Of a stretch of DNA of 64,000 nt, positions 36,594-44,944 are shown one piece after another. The number at the start of each line of letters is the position of its first letter. Position 1 is the first letter of the stretch. A model generated the notes under the pieces. The model was given only the letters and a program-made list of their open reading frames with translations, did not search any database and was not told where the DNA came from. The DNA is from Thalassotalea mangrovi. GTDB taxonomy: Bacteria > Pseudomonadota > Gammaproteobacteria > Enterobacterales > Alteromonadaceae. The translations under genes were made by a program, and so were the position numbers. The stretch lies in NCBI RefSeq assembly GCF_005116735.1, contig NZ_SWDB01000029.1, forward strand, positions 1 through 64,000, in the 5' to 3' direction.

Positions 36594-36991
36594 TGCGTAA
36601 ACAAACTTTTTCAACACCAACGTTAAAGCGTATTGCCCTTGCCGGGTACTTTGGTTTACTGATATTTATGCCAGTATGGCTGATCTATCTGTCGCCCAGT
36701 GAAGGTTTATCACCGGTACTTGCCGTGGCGATGTTTGTGATTCCATTGCTATTTCCATTGCCGGGACTGATAAAAGGTAATCCCTACACTTTCGCCTGGG
36801 CAAATTTTATTGTGATGATTTATTTTCTTCACTCCCTGACAACCTTATGGGTGTCGCCTGAAGAGCGATGGTTGGCAGTCATCGAACTTATATTTGCCTG
36901 CATGATGTTCTTTGCTGGTACCTATTATTCAAAGTACAAAGGTCAGGAACTGGGACTGGGGTTAAAGAAAAACCGTAAAGAAAAGAAATAA
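36593..36991 (+). CDS. DUF2069 membrane protein
   Basis: ATG 36593 overlaps the arsC stop by one base. The 132-residue protein has four membrane segments (ALAGYFGLLIFMPVWLIYL, SPVLAVAMFVIPLLFPLPGL, NPYTFAWANFIVMIYFLHSL, LAVIELIFACMMFFAGTYY) and a basic cytoplasmic tail (LGLKKNRKEKK). This is the DUF2069 pattern, conserved next to arsC/yfgD in gammaproteobacteria; function unknown. The large lipoprotein gene follows after 17 bases on the same strand. Confidence 0.86.
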   Translation: MRKQTFSTPTLKRIALAGYFGLLIFMPVWLIYLSPSEGLSPVLAVAMFVIPLLFPLPGLIKGNPYTFAWANFIVMIYFLHSLTTLWVSPEERWLAVIELIFACMMFFAGTYYSKYKGQELGLGLKKNRKEKK

Positions 36992-37008
36992 CAGAGGTAA
37001 TAACAGCA

Positions 37009-38898
37009 ATGAAACTGACTCAATTGGCACTACTTTTTGCCACTACTGCAACTCTGTATGCCTGTGGTGGCGGATCAGATTCCAAACCACAGGATCCAAT
37101 TACCGGCGATAACATCATTGTTAATGATACCGTTATCAGCAAAGGTAGCTCGGTTGAATTGGTTTTATTGCTTAATCGCGATGAGCTGAGCAACATTCGT
37201 TGGCAGCAGTTAAGCGGTCCGACCGCAAACTTAGTTCATGACGAAGGCAAGGTGTTGGCATTTACCGTACCAGATGCCGGCGAATACAGCTTTCAGGTAA
37301 ACTTTCAAAGTGATGGTCAATCTTATCAGGATTCGATCAGTTTTACCGCAACATCTGACAGTCCACTTCTGGTTGCCCGGCTCGGGCACAGCGTTGTAGA
37401 AGGTGGCGCCGTTTCATTACGTGCTTTCGTCGATAACTCTCTGCAACAGGAGGAGGTATCCTGGCAACAAACCCAGGGGCCGAATATCAGCTTTGATAAC
37501 CGTAATGAAAGTTCCAGGGTAGCAATATTTAACGTACCTCAGGTTAGTCAGGATACGGTTATTGAATTGCAGGCCGAGGTAACGGATTCTGCAACTGGCA
37601 CCACCTATACAGATACCGTTTCACTGCTGGTCGAAAATACCGATGGTATTGCCAATAATGCATACTTTGACGATGCGCCGTTGGCAAAAGTATTTCCTTA
37701 TAACAGTAATAGTCCTTATCAGGCCGACCTGGTCGACTGTGTCTATTCCAATCAGTTGACCAGCTCTTGTCAGCTGTCAAAATTACCGTTATTAGCCCAA
37801 GATACACTGACACCAACGATTGATGATATTATGGACCGGGTTGTGGTTTCCCATCGTTGGATGGGCGACCGGTTCAAAGAGTACCTTCTGGCTTACGACA
37901 ACTTTGACGATTTTAAAAACCTGTTGCGCGCCACCACTGCCATTGTGATTTCATACGATGTCCGGCCATCGTTTTACTGGACGGCCACCGGCGCTATCTA
38001 TCTGGATCCGAATTCGCTGTGGCTAACCCCCGATGAACGCGACACGATTAATGAGGCTCCCGACTATCGTGCTGATTTCGGTAGTGACCTTCAGTTTGTC
38101 ATCCCCTGGCGTTATACCAAAGACAACGAGTACGTCAGCTTTTATGTAGATCCTAATGAGCGCGATTCACGCCCATTGCTGGACATCAAATATGATTTGG
38201 CAGACCTGTTGTACCATGAGCTGGGTCATGCCAATGACTTTCTCAGCCCTGCAGACTGGTCATCTTTTTCCGCGTCGCAACGGGTACTTGATGCCGCCAA
38301 CGAGAATGTCGAGATCTCCGATCGTCTCGATGATCTATACCCTCTGTTGAGTCAGGAGATGCTCGGACTTGCCCAGGTCCGGTTTCAGGGAGCTTCCGCA
38401 AACAGTATACAGCGTGCTTATTTGCCTGATGATGTTGCTGAGTTTTACAAAAACGACCTGGCTAATGACTTTTACAACTACACCACAACTCGTGAAGATT
38501 TAGCCATTTTGTTTGAAGAGACGATGATGGCTTTACGATACGGCGTTCGTCGCGATACTGCGGTAACCAACGCCCCACAGGGAGATGATATTACCGGCGA
38601 GGATTACATTGTCACCTGGGGACAGCGGGGACGGGTTGCGGTCAATGATATCCTACCGCGCGCCATATTCGTTACCGAACGATTATTACCGGAATTTGAT
38701 ATCGCTAATCGCGCTGATGACCTTCTGCCGCCAGTATTAATGACCCCTGGCCAATCATGGATTGATAATCTCGATTTAACTTTGGCTAATGGCGAGCAGT
38801 TGCGCAGCCGCCCTGAAGCATTTTCTGGATTCTCGGGTAAACAACCTGTGGTGTTACAAACCTATACTCCACATTTGCGCCCGGAACCAAAGCAATAA
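37009..38898 (+). CDS. large lipoprotein with Ig/PKD-like repeats and an HELGH metalloprotease-like motif
   Basis: The N-terminus ends in TLYACGGGSD, a lipobox (Cys 19) followed by a flexible Gly/Ser linker. Residues about 35-205 hold two beta-sandwich PKD-like repeats, each with a W(R/Q)Q..GP motif (IRWQQLSGPT, VSWQQTQGPN) and ending TVSLLVE. The C-terminal 420 residues carry YHELGHANDF, an HExxH zinc site with His 403 and His 407. EETMMALRYG near residue 505 is a candidate third Glu ligand. It resembles a surface or periplasmic gluzincin, but I do not recognise the family. Last gene of the arsC-DUF2069 unit. Confidence 0.78.
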   Translation: MKLTQLALLFATTATLYACGGGSDSKPQDPITGDNIIVNDTVISKGSSVELVLLLNRDELSNIRWQQLSGPTANLVHDEGKVLAFTVPDAGEYSFQVNFQSDGQSYQDSISFTATSDSPLLVARLGHSVVEGGAVSLRAFVDNSLQQEEVSWQQTQGPNISFDNRNESSRVAIFNVPQVSQDTVIELQAEVTDSATGTTYTDTVSLLVENTDGIANNAYFDDAPLAKVFPYNSNSPYQADLVDCVYSNQLTSSCQLSKLPLLAQDTLTPTIDDIMDRVVVSHRWMGDRFKEYLLAYDNFDDFKNLLRATTAIVISYDVRPSFYWTATGAIYLDPNSLWLTPDERDTINEAPDYRADFGSDLQFVIPWRYTKDNEYVSFYVDPNERDSRPLLDIKYDLADLLYHELGHANDFLSPADWSSFSASQRVLDAANENVEISDRLDDLYPLLSQEMLGLAQVRFQGASANSIQRAYLPDDVAEFYKNDLANDFYNYTTTREDLAILFEETMMALRYGVRRDTAVTNAPQGDDITGEDYIVTWGQRGRVAVNDILPRAIFVTERLLPEFDIANRADDLLPPVLMTPGQSWIDNLDLTLANGEQLRSRPEAFSGFSGKQPVVLQTYTPHLRPEPKQ

Positions 38899-38914
38899 CC
38901 ACAACATTTATGGA

Positions 38915-38949
38915 AAAGCCCGCTCAGCAATTGCTCAGCGGGCTTTTTT
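38915..38949 (+). terminator. strong intrinsic terminator
   Basis: AAAGCCCGCT (38915-38924) and AGCGGGCTTT (38937-38946) form a perfect stem. The interior AGCAATTGCT is itself palindromic, and TTTTTT follows. It ends the arsC-DUF2069-lipoprotein unit and could act leftward too because of the flanking A-run. Confidence 0.88.
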
Positions 38950-39039
38950 GTCACCGGTTGTCAGAGACAAGATCGTCACCCTCCGAGTCCCAAACAGATA
39001 ACCTGGAAAAATTGTTATAACGGAGTCGCCCGGTATCTC

Positions 39040-39226
39040 AGCTTATGCTTAAAGCTTACGACTAACTTCACAAGTATCAGAAACAAGCATCTTACAGCTT
39101 AAAGCTTACGTCCTACAGCTATAACCAACACAGATTCCGGATCGTAGTCCGGAATGACGCTAGAGATGAGCATGAAGCGATCAGAAGCATCTTACGGCTT
39201 ACAGCTTACCGCTTGAAGCTTACGGC
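39040..39226. repeat. short degenerate CTTACGGCTTAC-type repeats and an ATTCCGGA inverted repeat
   Basis: This non-coding stretch after the hda stop has about ten imperfect copies of the hexamer-like word AGCTTA/GGCTTAC (e.g. CTTACAGCTTAAAGCTTACG, then CGGCTTACAGCTTACC). Between them lies ATTCCGGAT-CGTA-GTCCGGAAT (about 39134-39155), a small inverted repeat of the common dispersed type. The rest of 38950-39226 shows no gene. These are likely repetitive intergenic sequences; a role is not visible. Confidence 0.6.
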
Positions 39227-39931
39227 TTACTTCAATAACACACTTTTTATAAATGGTATGGTGATTTTGCGTTGTTCACGAATTGACGCTTTATCAAGCG
39301 TATCCAGGCTATCAATCAAAGACTTCATATCACGGGATAAACGATTAATCAGGTAACGAGCGGTTTCTTCGTTTAAGTCTATACCCCGTAATTTTGCGCG
39401 TAAGATCAGAGCCTCGGTTTTTTCCGTGTCATTCAATGGTTTTACCTGATCCACCATCCCCCAAGTAATACGAGAAAGCAGATCCGGCAAACTTATTCCC
39501 AGTTGGGCAGCACTGTCGTTACCACTGAGAATGATTTTCTTATCGTTTTCAATGACACGATTGTAGAGGTCGAATATGGCTCGTTGCCAGTAGTTTGAAT
39601 CAGCAATCAGTTGCAAATCATCCAGGCATATTAAGTCAACCTGCTCGAGGTCTGCCAGCACTTCCACCGGCATATCCACCAGCTCGGCCATCGGCAGACA
39701 CACTGAGCTTAAACCCAGTTTACTGGCATGAGCGCAACTGGCATGTAACAGGTGAGATTTCCCCACGCCATTGTTGCCGAACAGATAATAACCATGAGCG
39801 CCACGGTTATCGGCCTCAACAAATGACTTAAGGTTAGCAATCAGTGATTGCTGGTTTGAACAATAAAAGCTGTTAAAGGTTTCATCATCGGGTAAATGAA
39901 CCGCCAATGGCAGCTGATTGTATTTTGACAT
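39227..39931 (-). CDS. hda: DnaA regulatory inactivator Hda
   Basis: ATG 39931 overlaps the DUF2066 stop by one base (TAATG) and has GGAAGG upstream. The protein (234 residues) carries an N-terminal QLPLAV segment fitting the clamp-binding motif, a DnaA-like AAA+ domain with GNNGVGKSHLLHA (Walker A), LICLDDLQLI (Walker B) and SGNDSAAQL (sensor 1), and ends in DSLDTLDKASIREQRKITIPF. With the DNA clamp, Hda promotes DnaA-ATP hydrolysis after initiation. Note the two DnaA boxes elsewhere in this window at 26052-26086. Confidence 0.94.
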   Translation of the reverse strand: MSKYNQLPLAVHLPDDETFNSFYCSNQQSLIANLKSFVEADNRGAHGYYLFGNNGVGKSHLLHASCAHASKLGLSSVCLPMAELVDMPVEVLADLEQVDLICLDDLQLIADSNYWQRAIFDLYNRVIENDKKIILSGNDSAAQLGISLPDLLSRITWGMVDQVKPLNDTEKTEALILRAKLRGIDLNEETARYLINRLSRDMKSLIDSLDTLDKASIREQRKITIPFIKSVLLK

Positions 39932-41025
39932 TAACCCTTCCAAATAAACTGGCTTACCTGAACTTCGGATTCCGGCGCCAATGGATCATTGCTTTCAATC
40001 AGTTTGCCTTCCAGTTTTAATGCCTGTCGTACCGCGGCCTCACTGGATAATAAAGACAGATTGAATAATATAGTTTCGCCTTTAACAGAGACCACCTGAA
40101 CGCTGGCAACCTGTGTCAGGCTGTCAAGAAACTCCTTTACCTGTTTGAAGGCAGCCATAGAATCCACATTAACAATTTCAATTTGAGTGGAATGGTTCGC
40201 TTGCGCGGTCACGCTATAAGAGTTTTGCTGATATAAAGACTGTGCAATACCGCCAACAGCGCTGGCAATCAAGTCCTCGTTATCACTGCCTTTGTAGCGC
40301 ATCGCTGTACGATTGCCATTAACAAACAATGTCCAGTCAATGGCTTTAAGCTGTGTGTTTCCACCTTTCTCGGCATTATCAAGCAAAGAACTATCAGATA
40401 ATCGCACCACTGCTATTGCTTCTGAGCCATAACGCTGCGAAGCCTTTTCCAATGGTTGCTGAAAACGTCCCCAGACATCAGCCGAGGAAACTTCCATTGC
40501 ATCGGTTAAATCCATTAACGGAAAATTGATTGGCAAACCATAGATGGCAGCTTGTTTCTTAAGGTCTTCTAATAAGGTTTCTGCGGATGAATCGGCAATA
40601 ATATTGCGTTGATTGCCCTGCTCTTCCACCAACCAGACCGTAATTAAAGGGCGATGTTTCCCCCAAATACCAACTTCAGCTTTTTGCAGCAGTAAGTTGA
40701 CTTTGTCCTGATCAAAATCAGCGAGCAGGTAAATTTGCCGATCCTGTTGTGTATAACTATATTGACTCAGGTAATTATCTGGACGTCGCAATGCAGTGGC
40801 CAGCGTTGAGTTACTGGCTACCGATTCACTACCGGCAATTTTAACCAGTACCTGACGAAATGCGGAACCGACTGCCTGTTGACGAGATTGTGCGGACTGA
40901 CTGGGCACGCTTACCTGTCCCTGGTACAAATTATCAACCTGGACAGCATTTGCCGCGGTTATATTTAGGCCAACCGCCACCAAACCCATGGCAACGCGCT
41001 TACACAAAATTTTTATCATTTTCAT
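39931..41025 (-). CDS. DUF2066 exported protein
   Basis: A signal peptide (VAMGLVAVGLNITAANA) is followed by about 340 residues with the DUF2066 pattern: VPSQSAQSRQQAVGSAFRQVLVKIAGSESV at the N-terminus, RPLITVWLVEE in the middle and a C-terminal segment with VDSMAAFKQVKEFLDSL. It lies directly upstream of hda with a one-base overlap, a pairing conserved in many gammaproteobacteria. Function unknown; location probably periplasmic. Confidence 0.88.
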   Translation of the reverse strand: MKMIKILCKRVAMGLVAVGLNITAANAVQVDNLYQGQVSVPSQSAQSRQQAVGSAFRQVLVKIAGSESVASNSTLATALRRPDNYLSQYSYTQQDRQIYLLADFDQDKVNLLLQKAEVGIWGKHRPLITVWLVEEQGNQRNIIADSSAETLLEDLKKQAAIYGLPINFPLMDLTDAMEVSSADVWGRFQQPLEKASQRYGSEAIAVVRLSDSSLLDNAEKGGNTQLKAIDWTLFVNGNRTAMRYKGSDNEDLIASAVGGIAQSLYQQNSYSVTAQANHSTQIEIVNVDSMAAFKQVKEFLDSLTQVASVQVVSVKGETILFNLSLLSSEAAVRQALKLEGKLIESNDPLAPESEVQVSQFIWKG

Positions 41026-41094
41026 AGGGCGAATATTATCATAAAGACCAAGAATTTAACCAAGAAAAGAAAATATTTTCTCTCAGAGATTTTA

Positions 41095-41113
41095 ACCAGT
41101 GCGCTGCACTGGT
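41095..41113. promoter_or_regulatory. ACCAGTGC inverted repeat in the DUF2066-purM intergenic region
   Basis: ACCAGTGC (41095-41102) and GCACTGGT (41106-41113) are perfect inverted arms around GCT, and a third ACCAGTG lies 20-odd bases on. It sits in the 338-base divergent region between DUF2066-hda and purM, which otherwise shows no gene. It may be an operator or a small hairpin. A convincing PurR box (GCAAACGTTTGC type) is not present. Confidence 0.45.
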
Positions 41114-41363
41114 AGAATAACCGCAATTTTTACCAGTGTAACAAGGGGGCTGTTGAACTTTGTTGTTTGTTTTAACTTCAAACTGACGGCGATTTACACA
41201 AAATTCATCGTATTTCGCGAATGGATATACACGCATAGTATGAACTTTCGTGAAAATTGCAAACAATGTTTTTATACCTTGCTTGCAACCGTTCACTTTT
41301 ACAGCGAACAAACAAAATAAGTGCAACTCCTCTACCTGAACAAACATTATATAAGGGTTCGAA

Positions 41364-42404
41364 GTGAGCGAGCAGAAACAATCTCTTAGCTATAAAGACG
41401 CCGGTGTTGATATCGATGCGGGTAATGCCTTGGTTGAAAACATTAAAGGTGCGGTAAAACGCACGCAACGCCCTGAAGTTATGGGCGGACTGGGCGGCTT
41501 TGGCGCTGTATGTCAATTGCCTACGGGTTATAAAGAGCCGGTTTTAATCTCCGGTACCGACGGTGTTGGCACCAAATTGCGCCTTGCCATCGACCTGAAA
41601 AAACACGATACCGTCGGCATCGACCTGGTTGCTATGTGTGTCAACGATTTGCTTGTTCAGGGTGCTGAACCTCTTTTCTTCCTTGATTACTACGCCACCG
41701 GTAAGCTCCAAGTGGATGTTGCATCCGATGTAGTAGCAGGCATTGCCGAAGGCTGTGTGCAGTCAGGATGTGCTCTGGTAGGCGGTGAAACTGCTGAAAT
41801 GCCGGGCATGTACCATGCCGGTGACTATGATATTGCCGGCTTCTGTGTTGGTGTTGCGGAGAAATCTGAATTAATCACCGGCGAAAACGTGGCTGCTGGT
41901 GATCAGCTAATTGCTCTTGCTTCCTCCGGCCCACATTCAAACGGTTTCTCTTTGATTCGCAAGGTGCTGGAAGTCAATAATACCGATACCAGTGAAATGC
42001 TGGCGGGTAAATCGATTGCCGAACACTTACTTGAGCCGACTAAAATTTACGTTAAATCGACGCTGGCCCTGTTAAAAGACGTGAAAGTGAATGCCCTGTC
42101 CCACATCACCGGTGGCGGTTTCTGGGAAAACATTCCTCGTGTGTTACCAGCCGGTAGCAAAGCCGTTATCGATGGTTCAAGCTGGCAGTGGCCGGAAATT
42201 TTCAACTGGCTACAGGAAAAAGGCAACATCACTGAACATGAGATGTACCGTACCTTCAATTGTGGTGTTGGTATGATCCTGGCGGTTCCGGCTGATAAGC
42301 TTGAGCAAAGCTTAGAAATCCTGAAAGCTCACGGCGAAAACGCCTGGCACATCGGTGCCATTGAAGACGCAGCTGAAGGCGACGAGCAGGTGGTAATCAA
42401 ATAA
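41364..42404 (+). CDS. purM: phosphoribosylformylglycinamidine cyclo-ligase
   Basis: The GTG start at 41364 ([20 protein letters not shown]) has AAGGG 7 bases upstream; the protein has 346 residues as is normal. It shows [27 protein letters not shown], the dimerisation-region [11 protein letters not shown] and [15 protein letters not shown]. PurM converts FGAM to AIR with ATP in purine synthesis. The purN ATG follows the purM stop immediately (TAAATG), so they form an operon. Confidence 0.97.
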   Translation: MSEQKQSLSYKDAGVDIDAGNALVENIKGAVKRTQRPEVMGGLGGFGAVCQLPTGYKEPVLISGTDGVGTKLRLAIDLKKHDTVGIDLVAMCVNDLLVQGAEPLFFLDYYATGKLQVDVASDVVAGIAEGCVQSGCALVGGETAEMPGMYHAGDYDIAGFCVGVAEKSELITGENVAAGDQLIALASSGPHSNGFSLIRKVLEVNNTDTSEMLAGKSIAEHLLEPTKIYVKSTLALLKDVKVNALSHITGGGFWENIPRVLPAGSKAVIDGSSWQWPEIFNWLQEKGNITEHEMYRTFNCGVGMILAVPADKLEQSLEILKAHGENAWHIGAIEDAAEGDEQVVIK

Positions 42405-43055
42405 ATGTCCGGAAAAAAACGAATTGTCGTTCTGATTTCTGGCAGTGGCAGCAACTTGCAGGCAATCATTGATGCCTGCAAGGCTGAAAAAATCGATGGC
42501 GATGTTGTTGGGGTTATCTCAAACATCGCTGACGTATTTGGCTTAACCCGCGCTGAAAACGCTGGTATCGCCAACGAAGTGCTTTCACACAAAGAATTTG
42601 CCAGCCGCGAAATCTATGATCAAAACCTGATCAAATGCATTGATGCCTACCAACCTGATTTAGTGGTTCTCGCAGGATTTATGCGCATTTTAACGCCACA
42701 ATTTGTCCAGCATTATGTGGGCAGACTGCTTAACATACACCCTTCTTTATTGCCAAAATATCAGGGCCTGAATACTCATCAGCGCGCGATAGATGCAGGT
42801 GATAAGACTCATGGGGTAAGTGTCCATTTCGTTACCGAAGAACTGGATGGTGGTCCGGTTATCTTACAGGCTAAAGTACCCATATTCGACGGTGATGAAG
42901 CATCCGACCTGGCTGCGCGGGTTCATGAACAGGAACATCGTATTTACCCACTGGTGGTAAACTGGTTTTGCCAGAATCGCTTAACAATGTCAGGAAATTG
43001 TGCCATTCTTGATGGTAAGCCCCTTGCCGAAAATGGCTATGCCAATGAAGAATAA
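42405..43055 (+). CDS. purN: phosphoribosylglycinamide formyltransferase
   Basis: It has 216 residues with the GAR-transformylase motifs LISGSGSNLQAIIDA, GFMRILTPQFV, the catalytic Asn-His region NIHPSLLPKYQGLNTHQRAI and the Asp of FVTEELDGGPVILQ. It transfers the formyl group of 10-formyltetrahydrofolate to GAR. It starts directly after purM. The DUF3108 gene follows 85 bases later and may share the transcript. Confidence 0.97.
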   Translation: MSGKKRIVVLISGSGSNLQAIIDACKAEKIDGDVVGVISNIADVFGLTRAENAGIANEVLSHKEFASREIYDQNLIKCIDAYQPDLVVLAGFMRILTPQFVQHYVGRLLNIHPSLLPKYQGLNTHQRAIDAGDKTHGVSVHFVTEELDGGPVILQAKVPIFDGDEASDLAARVHEQEHRIYPLVVNWFCQNRLTMSGNCAILDGKPLAENGYANEE

Positions 43056-43140
43056 GGCGATTTACGTCAATCCGTTGCGATAAAAATTGAACTTCTTTTT
43101 GTTGGTAGTATCTGAATATCTATAACGCTAAGGAGCACCT

Positions 43141-43944
43141 ATGAAATTGATGACATCCCAAACTCGTGGTCGAAGTTCCGCTTTAAGTTGTTTGTCTGCT
43201 GTAGTGCTCCTTTCCTTCTCTGCGTACTCACAAGCATCGCCAGAACCTGACAAAAACATCGTCAGTAAAATTCCCGATTTCGTGGCTAAATACAATATCG
43301 TCCATGGCGGCGACATTGTCGGCAAGGCAACCCGCGCCCTGACCAATCACGATGATGGCTCAGTCGAATTCAGTTATAAAACTAAGATCAAGTGGTTAAT
43401 TCTCAGTGACGAACGTAAAGAGATAACCACTAATAAAGTAGTTGATGGCAAAGTAATACCACTGACCTATGAGTCAATTCGGGAAGGAACGGGTAAAGAC
43501 AAGTATTACCACTGGCAGTTCGATCAGCAAAACTCTCAGGCAACTGACCTGAAAAAGGACAAAACTGTCGATATTGATTGGCCGGAAGGCTTACAAAGTA
43601 AATTAAGCTTTCACCTGCAATCTCGCTTCAACCTAATCAACGGTGTTGAACGTTACCGCTTCCCAATTCTTTCTACTTCCGGAAAAATTCGAGAATACGA
43701 ATTCGAATACGTAGGTACAGAAGAACTGATGCTCCCCTATGGGCTGGTAGATACGGTAAAACTGCGTCGTCGTAAGAATGATGAAAAAGTCACCTACGCC
43801 TGGTTTGCTCCAAAATTAAACTACCTGCTGGTAAAGCTGCACCAGATTGAAGGCGATTTCCAGCAGATTGAGGCTGAGCTGGTCAGTGTTGAGCAATCGC
43901 AACAAGAAGCGGATGAGGCCATCACTCCAATCGAAGAACCCTAA
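43141..43944 (+). CDS. DUF3108 exported protein
   Basis: AAGGAG stands 5 bases before the ATG. The 267-residue protein has a signal peptide (LSAVVLLSFSAYSQA) followed by a DUF3108 domain: FVAKYNIVHGGDIVGKATRAL, YKTKIKWLILSDERKE, then LQSKLSFHLQSRFNLI, GTEELMLPYGLVDTVKLRRR and YAWFAPKLNYLLVKLHQIE. These proteins are probably periplasmic beta-rich proteins; function unknown. The location after purMN is conserved in related genomes as far as I recall. Confidence 0.85.
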   Translation: MKLMTSQTRGRSSALSCLSAVVLLSFSAYSQASPEPDKNIVSKIPDFVAKYNIVHGGDIVGKATRALTNHDDGSVEFSYKTKIKWLILSDERKEITTNKVVDGKVIPLTYESIREGTGKDKYYHWQFDQQNSQATDLKKDKTVDIDWPEGLQSKLSFHLQSRFNLINGVERYRFPILSTSGKIREYEFEYVGTEELMLPYGLVDTVKLRRRKNDEKVTYAWFAPKLNYLLVKLHQIEGDFQQIEAELVSVEQSQQEADEAITPIEEP

Positions 43945-43953
43945 CAGCATCGT

Positions 43954-43984
43954 AAAAATCAAGGGGTCAGGTTTGTTGATTTTT
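43954..43984. terminator. bidirectional terminator-like hairpin
   Basis: AAAAATCAA (43954-43962) and TTGATTTTT (43976-43984) are perfect inverted arms between the convergent DUF3108 and yafJ genes; the right arm overlaps the yafJ stop. The stem is AT-rich, with T-runs at each end, so it can act in both directions, weakly. Confidence 0.55.
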
Positions 43985-44768
43985 ATTCGTTATGATGATG
44001 CTTAATCACTTCACCGTGCTTAAATAATATCGCCTCTCCTTTCGCCATCTTTTGCCAGGACTCGTCATCGGTCAGCGGCTGCGTGGCGATAACGGTTACC
44101 ACATCATCAGGTGTAGTTTCTTCGTTAAAGTCCACGGCCATTTCCGCATCAATGAGTTTTGCCGGCCCAAAGGGCGCACGACGGGTGATCCAATGCAAAT
44201 TGGTATCGCAATAGCAAAACAGGAACTCGCCATCGGACATAATGGTATTGAATACACCATACTGATTAATCTGTTTGCACAGCGCGGTTAAGAATTCGAA
44301 CAGTACCGGCGTTTCCGGCTTTTTGCGGCCAAATTTATTCATCAATTGTTCGAGGATAAAGCAAAATATCTGTTCGCTATCACTCTCCCCCACCGATTCA
44401 TGCCAAGAGGTATCCAGCGCTTCCTTATAGTCTTTGAGTTGACCATTGTGGGCAAAAGTAATATTTCGTCCCCACAATTGCCGTACAAAAGGATGGGTAT
44501 TTTCCAACGATACCGGACCAACGTTTGCCTGGCGGATATGACAAATCACCGCTTCACTTTTGATGGGATACTCTTTTACCAGTCTCGCCACTCTGGAGGT
44601 GGCACTGGGGAGTGGATCGCGGAAGGTACGACAGCCCTTACCTTCATAAAACGTTATACCCCAGCCATCCTTATGGGGCCCGGTTTTGCCACCACGTTCC
44701 ATTAATCCAGTAAAACTGAAGACAATATCAGTCGGTACATTAGCACTCATTGCCAACAATTCGCACAT
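43983..44768 (-). CDS. yafJ: class II glutamine amidotransferase YafJ
   Basis: The ATG at 44768 gives 261 residues beginning MCELLAMSAN, where Cys 2 is the N-terminal nucleophile of class II amidotransferases after Met removal; translation starting upstream would hide it. Further motifs are GWGITFYEG, CHIRQANVGPVSLENTHPF, FAHNGQLKDYKEAL and ESDSEQIFCFILEQ. The family (YafJ/DUF4864-independent Ntn hydrolase) has no settled substrate. It is divergent from fadE, as yafJ is from fadE in E. coli. Confidence 0.92.
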   Translation of the reverse strand: MCELLAMSANVPTDIVFSFTGLMERGGKTGPHKDGWGITFYEGKGCRTFRDPLPSATSRVARLVKEYPIKSEAVICHIRQANVGPVSLENTHPFVRQLWGRNITFAHNGQLKDYKEALDTSWHESVGESDSEQIFCFILEQLMNKFGRKKPETPVLFEFLTALCKQINQYGVFNTIMSDGEFLFCYCDTNLHWITRRAPFGPAKLIDAEMAVDFNEETTPDDVVTVIATQPLTDDESWQKMAKGEAILFKHGEVIKHHHNE

Positions 44769-44908
44769 ATTTACCCCTTTAAGCAAATCATTCGAAGCTA
44801 TCTAAAAGTTAACACTGTAAACAATGCATTTACACTTTTATCCTTATTTTTGCAAAGAAGCGTAAAATAAGCATTGAAAAGCAGAAGTTTTATAATTATC
44901 CTTAAATT

Positions 44909-44925
44909 GAGTGGTCAGACCTCTA
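44909..44925. promoter_or_regulatory. FadR-like operator upstream of fadE
   Basis: TGGTCAGACC (44912-44921) matches the core of the FadR consensus TGGTCNGACC; the 17-base site spans 44909-44925. It lies 20-36 bases before the fadE start and just downstream of TATAAT (44891-44896), a possible -10 box, so binding should repress fadE when long-chain acyl-CoA is low. The site is seen; regulation is inferred from E. coli. Confidence 0.7.
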
Positions 44926-44944
44926 GACAAGTTAAGGAGCTATT

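Noticed and set aside
41253-41275. PurR box upstream of purM (GCAAACAATGTTTTT)
   Set aside because: The half-sites are separated by extra bases compared with the PurR consensus; not convincing.
41099-41320. 73-residue ORF in the purM leader
   Set aside because: Starts within the inverted repeat, has no ribosome-binding site and no protein-like pattern.
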